Assembly: GCA_030762935.1 (NCBI GenBank)
Contig: CM060900.1
Coordinates: 374,375,132-374,439,131 of the forward strand
Direction: 5' to 3'
Length of the DNA stretch: 64,000 nt
Source: Hymenopus coronatus
Lineage: Eukaryota; Arthropoda; Insecta; Mantodea; Hymenopodidae
Program-made: the position numbers and the translations under genes
Shown here: piece by piece, positions 33,290 through 45,500 of the stretch
How positions within the stretch are numbered: the stretch's first letter is position 1
Layout of the letters: every line of letters starts with the position of its first letter
The notes under the pieces: generated by a model
Seen by the model: only the letters and a program-made list of their open reading frames with translations
Told to the model about the DNA's origin: nothing
Databases searched by the model: none

Positions 33290-34140
33290 TTTAGCTCTTC
33301 TTATCGCCCCGCCCCCTCTACCCTATTATCAGCCTTCTCGGAACTCGGCTGTCTCGCTTTAAGTAGAAATTTACCTAGCACGTCCGCGTCTTCCACGCGT
33401 ACCAGTATCGTCCAACATGCTTCTAACGTTCCATTTGCGGTGGTAAAGGATCGCGGTAAATACTTTTCGTATTATTCCTCCGTACCCCTATATCTTGCCA
33501 AGATATGGGTACACAACTCTTCCTCCTCGCAAATGGGGCAGATTCTTATACCATTCTCGTCAGTAATTTTTATTATCCGTCATGCTCCTAGTGTAATCCA
33601 CGCGAGCTCTACTCTGATGAATTTGGTACCCATTTTGATGTATTGCTCCATACCCCACTCCAATTTTAGCCCAGACTGTACTTTCAATAATACCTTTTCC
33701 GTGCATTGCGCCATTATTTGCTATCTGTCAATATCACGGAGGCGGTTCTAAATTTTTCTCCAAACACTCCGTCTGTTTGCCTGCCCCGCCAGCCAAACGT
33801 ATCCCATCCCAATTGTTTCCAAACCTTTATTTAATTTTGATGCCATATCGAGTTATCTTCCATTCTCAATTGTTCACGATAGCAGACTGCACTAATTAGA
33901 GATTGGTTTCCGGGAACGATTCTCATCCAATATTTAACTGCTCTGGTTTTGCACTCTATCGTTTCACTAAGCGCCCCGAATTCCCTCATTATTCCACAGT
34001 TGGCCGTACCCCACCCTACTTCCAGAATTCCCTTAAAAAACTGGGTCCTCACTTGGTCCAGATTCCCTGTTTGTTCCCACCCGCATATTTCGTTAACACC
34101 ACTACATGTACTTCCAGTCAAATCTCAATGTAGAGTTTAT
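33290..34140 (-). pseudogene. LINE-type (non-LTR) retrotransposon relic, C-terminal part of ORF2
   Basis: Read on the minus strand, this encodes the region downstream of the reverse transcriptase in LINE ORF2 proteins. An open part of 96 codons (34121-33831) contains QFFKGILEVGWG, MREFGALSE and KTRAVKYWMRI; the typical pattern is a K-[IV]LGV stretch, an ELG block and a KYW-RI block. A frameshift follows, and the next frame gives YVWLAGQANRRSVWRKI, NRLRDIDR and KLEWGMEQYIKMGTKF. The C-terminal zinc-finger-like motif is CPICEEEELCTHILARY, with cysteine codons at 33540-33538 and 33531-33529 and a histidine at 33507-33505. At least four in-frame stops (TAG, TAG, TGA, TAA) interrupt this part. The reverse transcriptase and endonuclease domains are absent, as expected for a 5'-truncated LINE insertion. 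In life such a protein copies its RNA into a nicked target and may also mobilise SINEs. The clade cannot be fixed from this fragment. Confidence 0.8.
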
Positions 34141-35920
34141 GAGTGAAGTGGTATTTACGATAGAAGTTGAAATATATAACGAATTATCATATCATATAAC
34201 TTATTCGCATATCCGACTTTAACATCTGTGAACCATTCGGCGCTGTTCCTGATTTAAAGAGAACGATAAGAATACAAAAAAGGCACCCTGCCAGTTAAAG
34301 AATCAATATAAGGCTTTATGAAATTTCATATACATTTTGCTGTCCATACTCATGAATTATTCAGAGTCCAACAACAGTCTTATAAAATGTATCCTGAATG
34401 CTGCAGTCAATTTCACATTTTATCTTACATTCTGGAGCAACAAATTATTCTGAAGCATTATCAAAATTAAGGCAAAACTGGTGGAAAGCTCGGAATATGA
34501 AAGCCACTGGAAAACATTATATATGGTCAGCTTATTTAGAGCAGCTGCTTTATCGGATGTCTAAACATTTTGTCTAATTACTCCGTAAACTTCTTACCAC
34601 ATTTGTCGTCTTTGCCGTAGATGGTACTATTTAAAACAATGCTCTATGAATTCAAGTAAACCTAGTCATGACTTATCATTGAATCTGGCTCCAAAAACTT
34701 GTGGCAAATAATTTTGCGCAGTAAGTGGGAAAGCATAACTCAATGATGTGTTAAGTTAAATAGTTTTAAGAAATGTCTGGTACTAACGAAACATGGAAAG
34801 GATACGATTCTAAACTGATAATAAGTAAGTCACCCTATCAACGAAAAAGTCAGCCACAGCCTCAATCAGAAAACTGAGTAACTTAGATTAGTAACCGATC
34901 TCTTCTTGGTAAGGTTGTGTATGAACCCATGCATTCCTGACAGTTTGTTTGTCAGGGTTTAGTGGACTCATTATTCATTGTTACAAACAATCAGAATCAT
35001 CCTATTGGAACACAGTTGGCGACAATGGAGTGGATGGCTTCTTTTACAGTTCTGATATTATTTAAAGTGTTTTCAAATATCATCTTAAGAATAAAGTGAA
35101 GCAATGGGTTCAAGGAGAGCCTCATCCAAACATCTTAATCTAATAGGTTATAAATAGGTAAAATTAGACTGTAAATTACCATGGCGTGTGCATTGTTCTA
35201 AAGTTAACTGCTGTCAGACATTACAAATTAGTTTATTTGTCGAATCCAAGCTTAATTGAATGCTTGCATTTTCATCACAAAGTTGTAAAAGTTATACGAA
35301 TATGAATGTCTTATAAGTAAACATTTATCAAAATTAACCAATGTTTGAATAAGATACACACTGTCAGCGATTGCGCTGTTCTTTTGGATAAAATAGGTTG
35401 AAATACATCCCCCTTCTCCCAAACGAGCATATAAAGAAAAGACCCATTGGAGTTACTATGTATAATTTACAACTTAAGAGTCCCCTTTTTATTTGCTATA
35501 ACTCGACAGCAGTAAAATCCCCCGATATGCATTCAAATCAGAACACTTAGATGAAGATTTATGAGCGTAATTTCATCCCTATGAAGTAGACTAGAATAGT
35601 ATGATGGTTATAGATGCAATCTACTGGTAGCAGGCAAAAAATATCCAACGTTGTCATCGTTGCAAAATGCAACGCACACATGCTACCTTATTGAAGAGAC
35701 AGAATCCTCACTCACATGGTAATGAGGTAATCAGTTTTTCCACTAATCCAGATGAAGGTTGGTTAAATAAGGCTGTATTGTTACATAAAATTGTTAATAT
35801 TTTTATAATTTGAAAATGAGGTATATCAGAGACTGTCCTGAAAGTAGACGGTTAAATTAAGGGAGCTATCTATCAAATCAAATAAACTGTAGAGTATTAT
35901 TTTCCGATAAATTAAATCGA
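34141..35920. other. unannotated; palindrome-bearing block at 34920-35060
   Basis: The block at 34920-35060 has two close inverted repeats: CCTGACA/TGTCAGG at 34936-34956 and ATTGTT/AACAAT at 34977-34991. The remainder is plain AT-rich sequence with no repeat match. Confidence 0.3.
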
Positions 35921-36192
35921 ATTTTATTTATGGACGCTCTTTAATTATTGCAGTACTTGGCGTCCAATCCTATATTGGACGTGAAATACCGCTTAAGTTA
36001 GCTCAAAGGCCTCTTTATCAGGCTTGAGGTATTTTACGTGCAGTAAATCTACGGCACGGTACCACCGGCTGTACTTCTCTTCCGAAGGAAGCCATGCTAA
36101 GGATTTTATGCCCAAAAAATCCATTGCCCTCCACCGGGTTTAAACCCGCGACCTAGGGAACCAGAGGATAGCATGTTACTCGTAGACCACGA
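35921..36192 (-). mobile_element. SINE A, copy 4 (alternative-head subfamily)
   Basis: The body and 3' end (plus strand TTTATTTATGGACGCTCTTT) are typical SINE A. The head (plus strand GGTTTAAACCCGCGACCTAG, then GGAACCAGAGGATAGCATGT, then TACTCGTAGACCACGA) differs in the anticodon-arm region from copies 1, 3 and 5 and resembles copy 7. An 89-codon minus-strand open frame overlapping the element is incidental. Confidence 0.75.
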
Positions 36193-38092
36193 AAGATTTC
36201 TACTAAATAGAAGCCGGCTGTGATGATATAGAGTAGTGTTAAAATAACGATAAGCAATAAAGAGTAGACACCTAACTAAAATGTAAAATTCGCAGGTTTC
36301 GTAATAGGCTGTATGTCTTCTTGGTTCCAATAAGAAGTTACGAGTATATAAACACAAAGTAACCTTTGAGAACATTCGAACGCAACTTGAACTTCAAAAT
36401 CTACAGATATTTTACATCAGGGATCGGGAATTTGCAAAGAAGGGGAAACAGGATGACGTTACTCCACTATCTTTTTAGTGCAAAACAACTCAATGTACGA
36501 CCGCTTCATATTAGTACAAACGTAGCATGGAAGCCAATCGCTTTGCGTATGCGAGGTGGTTGAAGGGTTAATTGAGGGTAAAGGCTTCCTGCATTCAGTG
36601 AGTGCCACTGATGGTTTGAGGTCATCAAAGCAGTTTACTGTCTGTTTAACACATGTTCAAATGTGGTAATTGTTATTGGCGCTAATGCTTGTTTTAGAGC
36701 TAGAATGGTGTAAAACTTGAACTTAAATCCATGCTATTTTATCTGTCTTCAAGAGTATTTACAGAATCTCTGGAGTGCCAAGATCAAATTAGGACAGCTA
36801 TATATCGGACCAAATATAACACATTTGGAAAACCATTTGTTTTTAGAAAAAATGTAGGGGTGGCTTTTGGAGGGAAAACATGAGATTTAGAAGTTATAAA
36901 GTTCATTCTGTGGATTAACGTGCGCTATTAATGACCAAAACAACATGGATGTTGAAGATTTCAAGCTTGAATTTTATTTTGAGGAGGGGTTAGAGGGTGT
37001 TTTGAGGTATTTCTAATATATAACACCTCCTGAATATGACAAGTTTTTATAGTTTTTTAATTCAGATATCGATATACAACATATATCCAGAGATAGAAAA
37101 ACTTTAGCATGCAGAATGTATTAAATATGTTACCACCGGCCGTCATTATTCTGACTCGTTCGGTGAGGGAGAAGAACTTCCAACACCTGAGGTAACATTT
37201 ATGATACCTACGGGCCCTTAAAATTATTAAATACATTTTAGAGTCCAGTATATTCCAAAAATAGTGCTATGTTCCTACAAATCTGCCAATATATTTATTT
37301 GGCGATCTGAAATAAAACCAAATAAGTATAATTTCTTTCACCTTTTTGCAACCTTTTTTATTTAACCACATTTTGCAACATATCTTATGCTTCATAACCT
37401 TTCACCCACTTTTATCTGCGTTTTCCAAAGTTTTGACATTTTTTTTTTCTCTTGAATGGATTTTAATTTTTGTAACCAGAACTCAACAATAATTATTACA
37501 CATTGCAACTTGATTTACAAAAACCATTTGAATATAATATCCGGAAACAGCCTCTGCAACACTGGCCAAACTGCAGATGTGAAATCGAATTAAAATTTAA
37601 ACAATGATGCTGCTGAAGTTTAAAAGTTGATTTTGTACTGATGAATTTAACGGTCCCTATCTATTTGCTGTGTACTCTCTTGTTGGTTGCAAGGATTTTT
37701 ACCACCTGTAATGACGTTTTATGGACCAGAACATATTCTTCAAAACAAAATCATAAGCATTCAGAATGTAATTTATTGAAGCTGATGACTACCTATATTC
37801 TTCAATGTGCCGTGCGAAAATAAATATTGCAATGGATGACAAACATCAAGGAAACAAAACCAGTCAGCAAAAATGTAACCAACACTGAACATCACAAGTC
37901 AAAACCGAAACAAACTACTCCAATATAGTCTTTGTTTAAGGTTTTGAAAAGTAGGAGCTAGTGAATGAGTTCAGTGCGTATGTTGCCATGGTTTTGATTC
38001 AGTCAGAAATTCCAATACACTAGGTAAACAATCCTCCATTCAAGTCATTCCTTAAAAGCTACACGCAATATTAATACCGGATAAGTGAGTAA
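36193..38092. other. unannotated sequence
   Basis: A stretch near 37135-37215 (AACTTCCAACACCTGAGGTA, then ACATTTATGATACC) weakly resembles the right part of repeat family H. A segment at 36660-37100 is AT-rich without a match in the window. No coding frame was recognised. Confidence 0.35.
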
Positions 38093-38170
38093 AATATTAC
38101 ATTTTTTTTTTTTTGGTAGTGTTTAACGCCCGCTTTAACTACTAATGGCACCGCAGGCGGAATATTACAT
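38093..38170 (-). mobile_element. SINE B 3' fragment (copy 4) with perfect 10-bp target-site duplication
   Basis: The 58-bp element at 38103-38160 is the SINE B 3' module with its tail: plus-strand T-run, GGTAGTGTTTAACGCCCGCT, then GGCACCGCAGGCGG. It is flanked by AATATTACAT at 38093-38102 and again at 38161-38170. This proves that so short a piece inserted as a unit by target-primed reverse transcription, and is not the remains of a longer copy eroded later. Confidence 0.85.
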
Positions 38171-38427
38171 ATAGCTATTTATAAAAAGGCCTCCAAGAAA
38201 ATAAAAGATGCGATCAGCTAACATGAAGTGGGATTCATCTTACACAAACTACTCATAAGCTGCCAACATATACTTTAAATGTAGGTATTTTTCTTAACCT
38301 GGTGAAAGGGTCATACTATAGTCTTTAACATATATCTAATCGAGAAAACAAACTCCTACACAATAAAGCAATCATTCAAAGACTCACGTATGGACATGTG
38401 GCCAGGAAGTACACAAGTGGTGACTAA

Positions 38428-38935
38428 TTTAGCAAGCCAATTGTATTCGATGTTGCAAGAACAGAACGGTGTATACTCCAGTCACATGTGGCATTTATTG
38501 CACATGGCTACCCTTGTTTGGCAAATATGAGGAAGAATTACATCAGGGCAAATGGCTTCATTGTCGCTTTGAAGAAGATTTTCGTAATGGCTGCGAGTCG
38601 TCAATTTTTGTACCAAGTAGTGACTGGGTTCCACCTTTCACAGTTTCCTGTCATCATTTGGTGGACTACTTGGATAAGAGAAGGAGATATTTTTCTGCGA
38701 GAACTTTGCTAAAACCAAATGCTTTATATGTGCCGCAGTCTCAATGAATGCTACAACCATCAAACATGCCTAACAGTTACTAAAAGTCAATGACCTGTAA
38801 TTGGAACTGTTTGCAGTGTGTGCAAAAAGAGTTGGAGGAAGAAGGTATGGAGAAAGAGGAACAGTGTAAGAGGTGGATGAGGATTAGGCACAATCTTGAT
38901 ACATTTGCTAAAGACAAATTTTAATTAAATTTGAA
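38428..38935 (+). pseudogene. hAT-like (DUF659-type) transposase fragment, decayed
   Basis: In one frame from about 38428 to 38709 the translation contains SKPIVFDVARTERCILQS, VAFIAHGYPC, RKNYIRANGFIVALKKIF and FPVIIWWTTWIREGDIFLRE. This follows the order seen in DUF659/hAT-like transposases: a C-x-AHGLHR-like block, an I-x-N-Y block, a KK-x-F block, and a P-V-x-T-RWGTW block. Here the RWGTW block has become WWTTW (38659-38673). A stop at 38710 ends the frame. A second patch at about 38817-38924 (VQKELEEEGMEKEEQ) may be the next part in another frame. Upstream, a stop lies in frame near 38425. There are no catalytic acidic residues or terminal repeats that I can assign, so this is a dead remnant. 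Such enzymes move DNA transposons by cut and paste; some have been domesticated, but the stops argue against that here. Confidence 0.6.
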
Positions 38936-39771
38936 CAACAAAAGTGGACACCTCTGCAACTGGCTGAACTCCCTTTGAGGGTGTTGGAAAACTACACTCC
39001 ATTGGTTACGCAGAGATGCACTACTGAGTTCAAAGCGCCAGAGATTTAGGTTAGAAACCTAAAATGTTTTGTGTAATTCAGTATAACAAGTTTATTAATT
39101 ATTGGAATCTAATAAATGCTATAAAATAAGTGGTTTCAATGTTAATAAGGCATGTCATCAACACTCCTTTGCACCGTTTTGTTTACATTTTCAGAAACTT
39201 TTACCACCTTTTCTGAGCATAGATAAATGCATTAACTTATACCTATTATTGCTAATACAGTATTCCTAAAGGGAAAATGAAAGCGAAGTTTGTGAGTCAC
39301 TGGAACCTATTCATCACATGTAACCACATTATAAGGGGTTGATGAAGGAGCCGGTATTAGTATTAATATTACTGTCGCTCCTAAAGAGGATTGCAGCAAA
39401 ATTTTATATTATAGTGGTTACCACATACATTTTATGTAGAATGTTGTTTTCTTTGTGCAAGGCGCTATCTCCATGCCTATGTTTTAAAGCTGTAGAACTG
39501 TGTATTATGCTTTCATTTTTACCATTGAGGCAAAATGGTTCATCGACTTCCAGACAACCTTCTTCTCTGGTCCGAAAGAAAGTTAATGCATTTAATATGT
39601 TGCTTAATCTGTTCGGTAACAATTTTTTGGATATCTTCCAAATATATCGTGCAAATGAAGCCTTAAGTGTTTACACGATCTCGTTCAAAGGTTAGTATCG
39701 TTTTTTGCTGGTCATGCCATGTTACCATTGAAGCGCCTCTTTCCTAAAGCTCCTGAGTTGATTACTCTTTC
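38936..39771. other. unannotated sequence
   Basis: A 118-codon open frame at 39339-39695 is hydrophobic near its start and matches nothing I know; about one or two such frames are expected by chance in this window. No repeat match. Confidence 0.35.
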
Positions 39772-39832
39772 TTTTTTTAATATTGTTTAACATCCGCTTT
39801 TACCTCTTGTGGCACCGCAAGCGAATTTGCTT
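39772..39832 (-). mobile_element. SINE B 3' fragment (copy 5)
   Basis: Plus-strand TTTTTTTAATATTGTTTAAC, then ATCCGCTTTTACCTCTTGTG, then GCACCGCAAGCG is the 3' module of SINE B. It ends within a few bases of where copies 4, 6 and 7 end. No clear target-site duplication was found. Confidence 0.7.
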
Positions 39833-40189
39833 GCTCTGTGGATGGGCACAACTTCAATTGCCAATAATATATGCTATCATAGCCTTTTATGTTTTGCAGG
39901 AGTTTTCTCTACTTCTCGTTTAGATCTGTACAACTTCGACATCCTTTCCGCTGGAACGACCAATCTTCTGACCTAAATCTAATGCTTATTCTCTATTGAT
40001 GTGTCTTCCTGTATGTCAAAATCCATAAGAAAACAGATGCTGCTATCCAGTATTCGGTTTCCTAAAAGATGCTATGATCACTTTCATATTAAACCGAAGG
40101 TAAAGTGATCGGATTATATCCCACTAATTACCGCTGTGCAAATCCAGCAAACATATTTGAATCTGGTTTGTTGAGTGCTAAGAAAATAA
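39833..40189. other. unannotated sequence
   Basis: Nothing recognised. Confidence 0.4.
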
Positions 40190-40960
40190 TGTTAAAATAT
40201 TAAATGTGTTCCATTTACATGACTTGCTCTAGCAGTCTGCAACAGACTGTTCCTACACAAGATTATTCTTTCATCATTTCATGCTAATCAAGATAAAAGT
40301 TAGCATAAGTCTTATTACTTGTTTCTTTGTAAATATAAGGGAACTAAAGGAATACCCTAGGCTAAAGCGATAGTCAAATTCTTTAAAACGTGATCGCTTT
40401 ATGAAATAATTGAAAGTTAGTTCTCTATCCTAGCCAGGAGAAACACAAAAGAGATATGAAACTGATGAGTGCTTGCTGTTTGAGAAAAGTTTAAATATTT
40501 TGAAATTAAAACCAATAACAGGGAATATATTTGAATTGGTTACCTCTACAAAATGTATATAGTATTATATGTGTGTTTTAACGAAATCTACAGATTTTGT
40601 GTCGTAAGTTTTTGTCTATTTCCAAGAAATTCAGGATATACATTTTAATCTTTAAAATAGGTCATTCTAATGTAAATCATTAGAGCCAAAAGGGTAGTTT
40701 GGGGTAGGGAATTTTTCTGAAAATCTTTGTATAGTATCTTTGGAAGATACTAAACTTAAATACAAAGTTTTGGTTTTGAGTTATGCTGTCCACAGACACA
40801 CACACACAAACACACACTGGCCTTTTTCTAAAATTGTTTTTTATTTATGGGATCTCAAAACATGTGTTTACGGTGAAATATCGTTATCGAATTGTATGTG
40901 TAATACAATACCTTCTCTATCTACTACATGCATTGTACATACATATGTACTAGACAAAGT
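40190..40960 (+). repeat. repeat family L, copy 3
   Basis: Aligns with copies 2 and 4: AATAATGTTAAAA, ATTTACATGACTTGC, CATGCTAATCAAGATAAAAG, TAAAGCGATAGTCAAATTC, TAGCCAGGAG, TTTTGAGTTATGCTGTCCAC, a short CA run at 40793-40817, then AATACCTTCTCTATCTAC. The 102-codon open frame at 40740-41048 lies mostly in this non-coding repeat and is incidental. Confidence 0.7.
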
Positions 40961-41593
40961 AATAATTAGTAATTTAGGAAAATACTTGATGCTCGAAGTA
41001 TCTTTAACAAATAATAAAGACGCAATAAACTGGCTACAAATTGATTGATACTGTTCAAAAACAAATTATCATATTCCATTAATATCACTGTTTTGCTTGC
41101 AAAAATTATAGGTGTATTAGAATGAAAAATTCACTTGGGGCGTTCATGCCGTATGTCACCTACCATGAACTTAAGTTCACCGTAGATTTTCTTCACACCG
41201 TTTTAGAAAAACATGCTTTTTGCATAGCCATTCTGATGTTTTGAAATCCACCCTGATTTTTAGCTGACTTAATAGGAAAATTACCCTGCATGCAACTTCC
41301 CCTTCTACCGGATTATTTTCTTTCATGGAGCTGTAATACGCAGCAGATCTATACCCACCTAAAGCCGGGCTAATATATCAGCCCTCGTCTGCGGGGGAAT
41401 ATAATCCAGTAGAAAGGTAAGTTCTATAGAAGGAAGCCCTTCAATTCAATCAGCAAGAAAGCAAGTGTGTTTGTCAAAGTCTGTATGCCATTGAAAAGCT
41501 AACAAGAGCTTTAAAAATGATATTTATCAACAGAAATAGAGGTCGTGTGGCGGCGATGGCGAATATTTGAAAAGTAGTGTGTCGTTTAATTTA
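40961..41593. other. unannotated sequence
   Basis: Nothing recognised. Confidence 0.4.
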
Positions 41594-41893
41594 TTTTACT
41601 AGCCATCCATTCATGAAAATAGTTTTCTTTATACCATTTCGACCCCTTATGAAGCAAGCTTTATTATTTCTTCATTTGACTATGGCTCAAATTATAATGA
41701 CTATTACATAACATATACATGAATACTTCGGCCGTCGAATAAGTTTCTTGTTTTTCAAATCATTTAATACGCCCAAGGCCACTGAATTTACTTAATCTTT
41801 TCAGAGACAACATCATTTTAGACACTTTATCCCACCATAGCCACAAATGTCTATGTATGCATTATAGATGTAACTTCGTATTTTAAGTGAAAG
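41594..41893 (+). repeat. repeat I, left copy of a direct pair
   Basis: Starts TTTTACTAGCCATCCATTCA and includes ATTTCGACCCCTTATGAAGC and TAATGACTATTACATAACAT, ending GTAACTTCGTATTTTAAGTG. The right copy lies 643 bp downstream. Similarity is high by eye (about 80-85%). No LTR-like TG...CA ends, primer binding site or coding sequence is seen between the copies. Confidence 0.85.
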
Positions 41894-42236
41894 TGTCTTC
41901 TGTGCCATTGTTTATTTCTTTTAAAATAATAGTCAGCAACCCCTAATCTGATTTGAAATTTAATTTTAACAGTGTAGTGCATTATTTAGTAAACAAATTG
42001 TACTGTCTGTAAATTGACAAAACTGTTTGTTCTGTCATTGTGCTTTGAAAATACTATATAAATTAATGTTGACTAAGAACAGAATATAACATTTAAACTT
42101 AAAATTAACAAAACCACAATATATGTTTTAATTTATTAAAACTCTCTTATTACGGAATTATTGGAAATAATATAATAATCCTATTGGGGTTTATTAGAAA
42201 TAGTATACTTGTATTTATGTAAGACTTGTTTCTGGA

Positions 42237-42550
42237 TTTTACTAGCCATCCATTTATGAAAATAATTTGCTTTATAACATTTCGACCCCTTATGAAACAA
42301 GCTTTATTCTTTCTTCATTTGACAATGGTCAGGTTCATGGGTTAAATTGTAATGACTATTACATAAGATGTAAGAGAATACTACGGCCGTGAAATAATAT
42401 TTTTGTTTTTCACATCATTTAATACGTCCAAGGCCAATGTCCTTACTTAATCTTCTGAGAGGCAAAATTATTTTAGACACTTTTTCATACCTTAGCCACA
42501 GATATCTATATATGTATTATTGGATGTAACTTCGTATTTTGAGTGAGAGG
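42237..42550 (+). repeat. repeat I, right copy of a direct pair
   Basis: Same sequence order as the left copy, with a small extra segment (GGTTCATGGGTTAAATTG) and several substitutions. The pair probably arose by segmental duplication of about 640 bp, or is two members of a longer AT-rich family. Confidence 0.85.
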
Positions 42551-45500
42551 AGCCTAATTCCAGCCTGTATTTCGACCATGAATAACATGTCTTAACATAA
42601 ACAGTCACTGGTTCTCTTCGTTTACCAGGACATGAAGGACTGTATTGAAAGAACAGCTTTGCTGACTCAATTGCAGTCTTCTCCTCGAAAGTGCGTCATT
42701 TGCACAAAGACTGAAGTGCTGCCAATCACACAAACTAACTGAAATGGCTGTATGAGTGCTGCAGGATTAATTTTAGACGTATTTAGTGAGTATTGTGTTA
42801 AATTACACAACAGTATCTATAAAGTGCTCCAGATGGTTAGTTTTTGGGTACCAAAAATGTGTTTGCTAAAAATAGTCAAATATGAAAATATATCACTTGA
42901 AGCTCAGTAACGATTTTCATCAAGCAACAAATTGTTTCTTTATTCTTTATGCTCCCTCCAGAATACTCCGAGACATAATGTTATAGAAGTATCGCAGAAA
43001 TGTACAGGCTCTTTGGAATAAATAACGCTAGTAATTATAAGATAATCGAAATAATTATCACTTGCTGCGTTAATGACGATCACCATCATCATGTCTGTCT
43101 GTCTGTCATCCATTTATACGTCACAGATTCACCTTGTGGCAATTGTCGTATGGTCTGCCGGGCGAGTTAGGACGATGAGACTAACGTTCCACAATCATCG
43201 ATTGATACGCACAGGGCGAGCAAGTGGAACATGAGATGGAAGTAATCCTCTACAGGAGGTATGGCGCAAGGTGTCATTGTTAGATAAGTATGTAATGCAT
43301 TTACATGCGCCATTTCGCTGGGGGTTAAATGGATATTTCAAGTAGCACCACGAGAAATTTTGAAATTGGGACATATTCAAAATTCCGGCAGATGTTCAGT
43401 AGGTTCAGAGTTCACTGAATCCTCAATCCAAGGATGCAGATGTGTGACATTCGACAAGTTGTCAATTTACACACTGCCTCTAGAAGAACCTACATCATCT
43501 GCGTCTTTTGAGAGTTCGGTATAACCAATGTAATAATGTGCCAGACATACAAGATAGGTCAGCAAATGTCCAGTATCTGCACTCCTCTGTTGCTTATTAG
43601 CTGATTAAGGACTCAACTCTCCGAAATACTGTTTTGTTTTCCTAAAACCTCTCACTGAGAAAACAAAGCTAGTTGAAAAATAAACTTTAAATTAGTTATT
43701 TATGTCAGCTTATGTATTGTGTTTTAGAGCTTAATTTGGATAAACTAAATGCAAATAAAATTAAATGTTTATGCACTGCAACATTTAACGTTAAATTATT
43801 AACGCTAAAAATGAAAATTGATCGTACACCACAAATTATGCTAGAATTTACCATAAAACGTTAGCAATGATAAATTATTCAACTGTAAGCACACCGATAC
43901 GAGACTGATACTATTTATAGAGCTAGGAAATTCGTGAATATCTATTTTCCATGCTGCTGCACACATGTAGTGGATTTAATACTCCAACAAGTATAATCAT
44001 ACCAACGCTTGTTATTCTGTTGAAATACCTAGAGACTTGTGAAATAATAAATTATCAATGTATTCATACTTTCTCTCACCATAACCGTAATCTGTGTTTG
44101 ATATTTTCCGTTTCTCAAGCAACATTTTTCTATACACAGAGATTCGTCACATCATTTTACGGCTTAGGATAAGAGGGTGATAGACGATAAATAAACTGAA
44201 GTTTACTGTATTTAAAGTTAATAATGTTTTATTCCTTCTGTTTTAATTTTCCTTTGCGTCGAAACACCGCTGTTTTCTGTTTGTATAATTACACACTAAG
44301 GTAGAAAGTTAGAACTCAAATATATATATATAAATATATGTATATATAATTATATATAAATTCTTCTACATAAATCAAATGCAACTGAAAACTTTACAGG
44401 TGCTTCCAACGTGGAAAAACTATGAGCTAAATTCCACGTGGTAGTGAACATACTTTGTGGAGATTAAGTAGCAAACTTGTGTAGAAATACAAGTTTGCTT
44501 TTAGCTTTTTGATATCAAAACTTCTTAATAACTGCACTTATAATTCATTGCCTTTAGTTGTTTAGAATTATATTTAAACTGTTCCATTTGTTTTACAATC
44601 CGATTTTAGTTAGAGCTATCTTGTGCACTTGTTCATTTAACTTTGTATATTCGGAAATTATTTTGTAAAGAAGGCTTGTTTCTGATTAAATTCCCGAGTA
44701 AGGTTCAAATGTATGTCCTGGTAGATGTTCTATATAATCTCAGTGTCCTCTGTTTTCTAGCATTGAGTCATTTTTATTAAGGTTTACTCGTATGTGGTTA
44801 TTTTTAAACAGGAATATCAGTAAATTGATCCTAATTCATCACTTTTTACATACTTTTTATATATTACTGATAATTGAATCTACGAAGGGACAATATTAAT
44901 GCTGTAACATTAAAAATACATAAATATATTTAGTTTTGAAGTATATTTCAACTGACAAATGAAATATACCAACGGAAGTGAATCAGCAGATGCATAAATC
45001 ATAATTGTGTATCTACTGGAAATTTAAGTAATATCTAGATCTATTGCAGATAATATAGGTCACGAACTTGAAAAATTTAATATGGCGAGGTCTTTTAATC
45101 ACCCCTCAACGTCAAATGGATACTTCTACAGATATTTTACCACTTTCGTAAGATATTACTAAAACCTCTAAAATATTTATAAAATGGTAATGACCAGTTA
45201 CGTTCCTTCCAAAATTCAACAGCGTGTATAGAAGTAATTAAATAAACTCGGTGTACTCATAGTATTACATGGTTTTAATTAAAGCGTAATGCGGTGCTAA
45301 AATTATCGACCAGGGATGTTCTTCCCTCAAAATAAAATGGCAGCATACAGTTTAAAATACATGTGGCAAACAACACTTAATTAATGAAATAATTGTAGAA
45401 CTAAATTCAAATGCTTATTCTCTCAGCCTGTATGCCACAAATGACCATACTTGTACCCGAGAAGGTGGTAGATTAAATCCCAAAAATTTATTCTTTGGGT

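Noticed and set aside
39339..39695. 118-codon open frame with hydrophobic segments
   Set aside because: Hydrophobic residues follow from T-rich sequence. No family resemblance and chance length.
41594..42550. LTR retrotransposon with two LTRs
   Set aside because: No TG...CA ends, primer binding site, polypurine tract or coding region between the copies, and the spacer is only about 340 bp.
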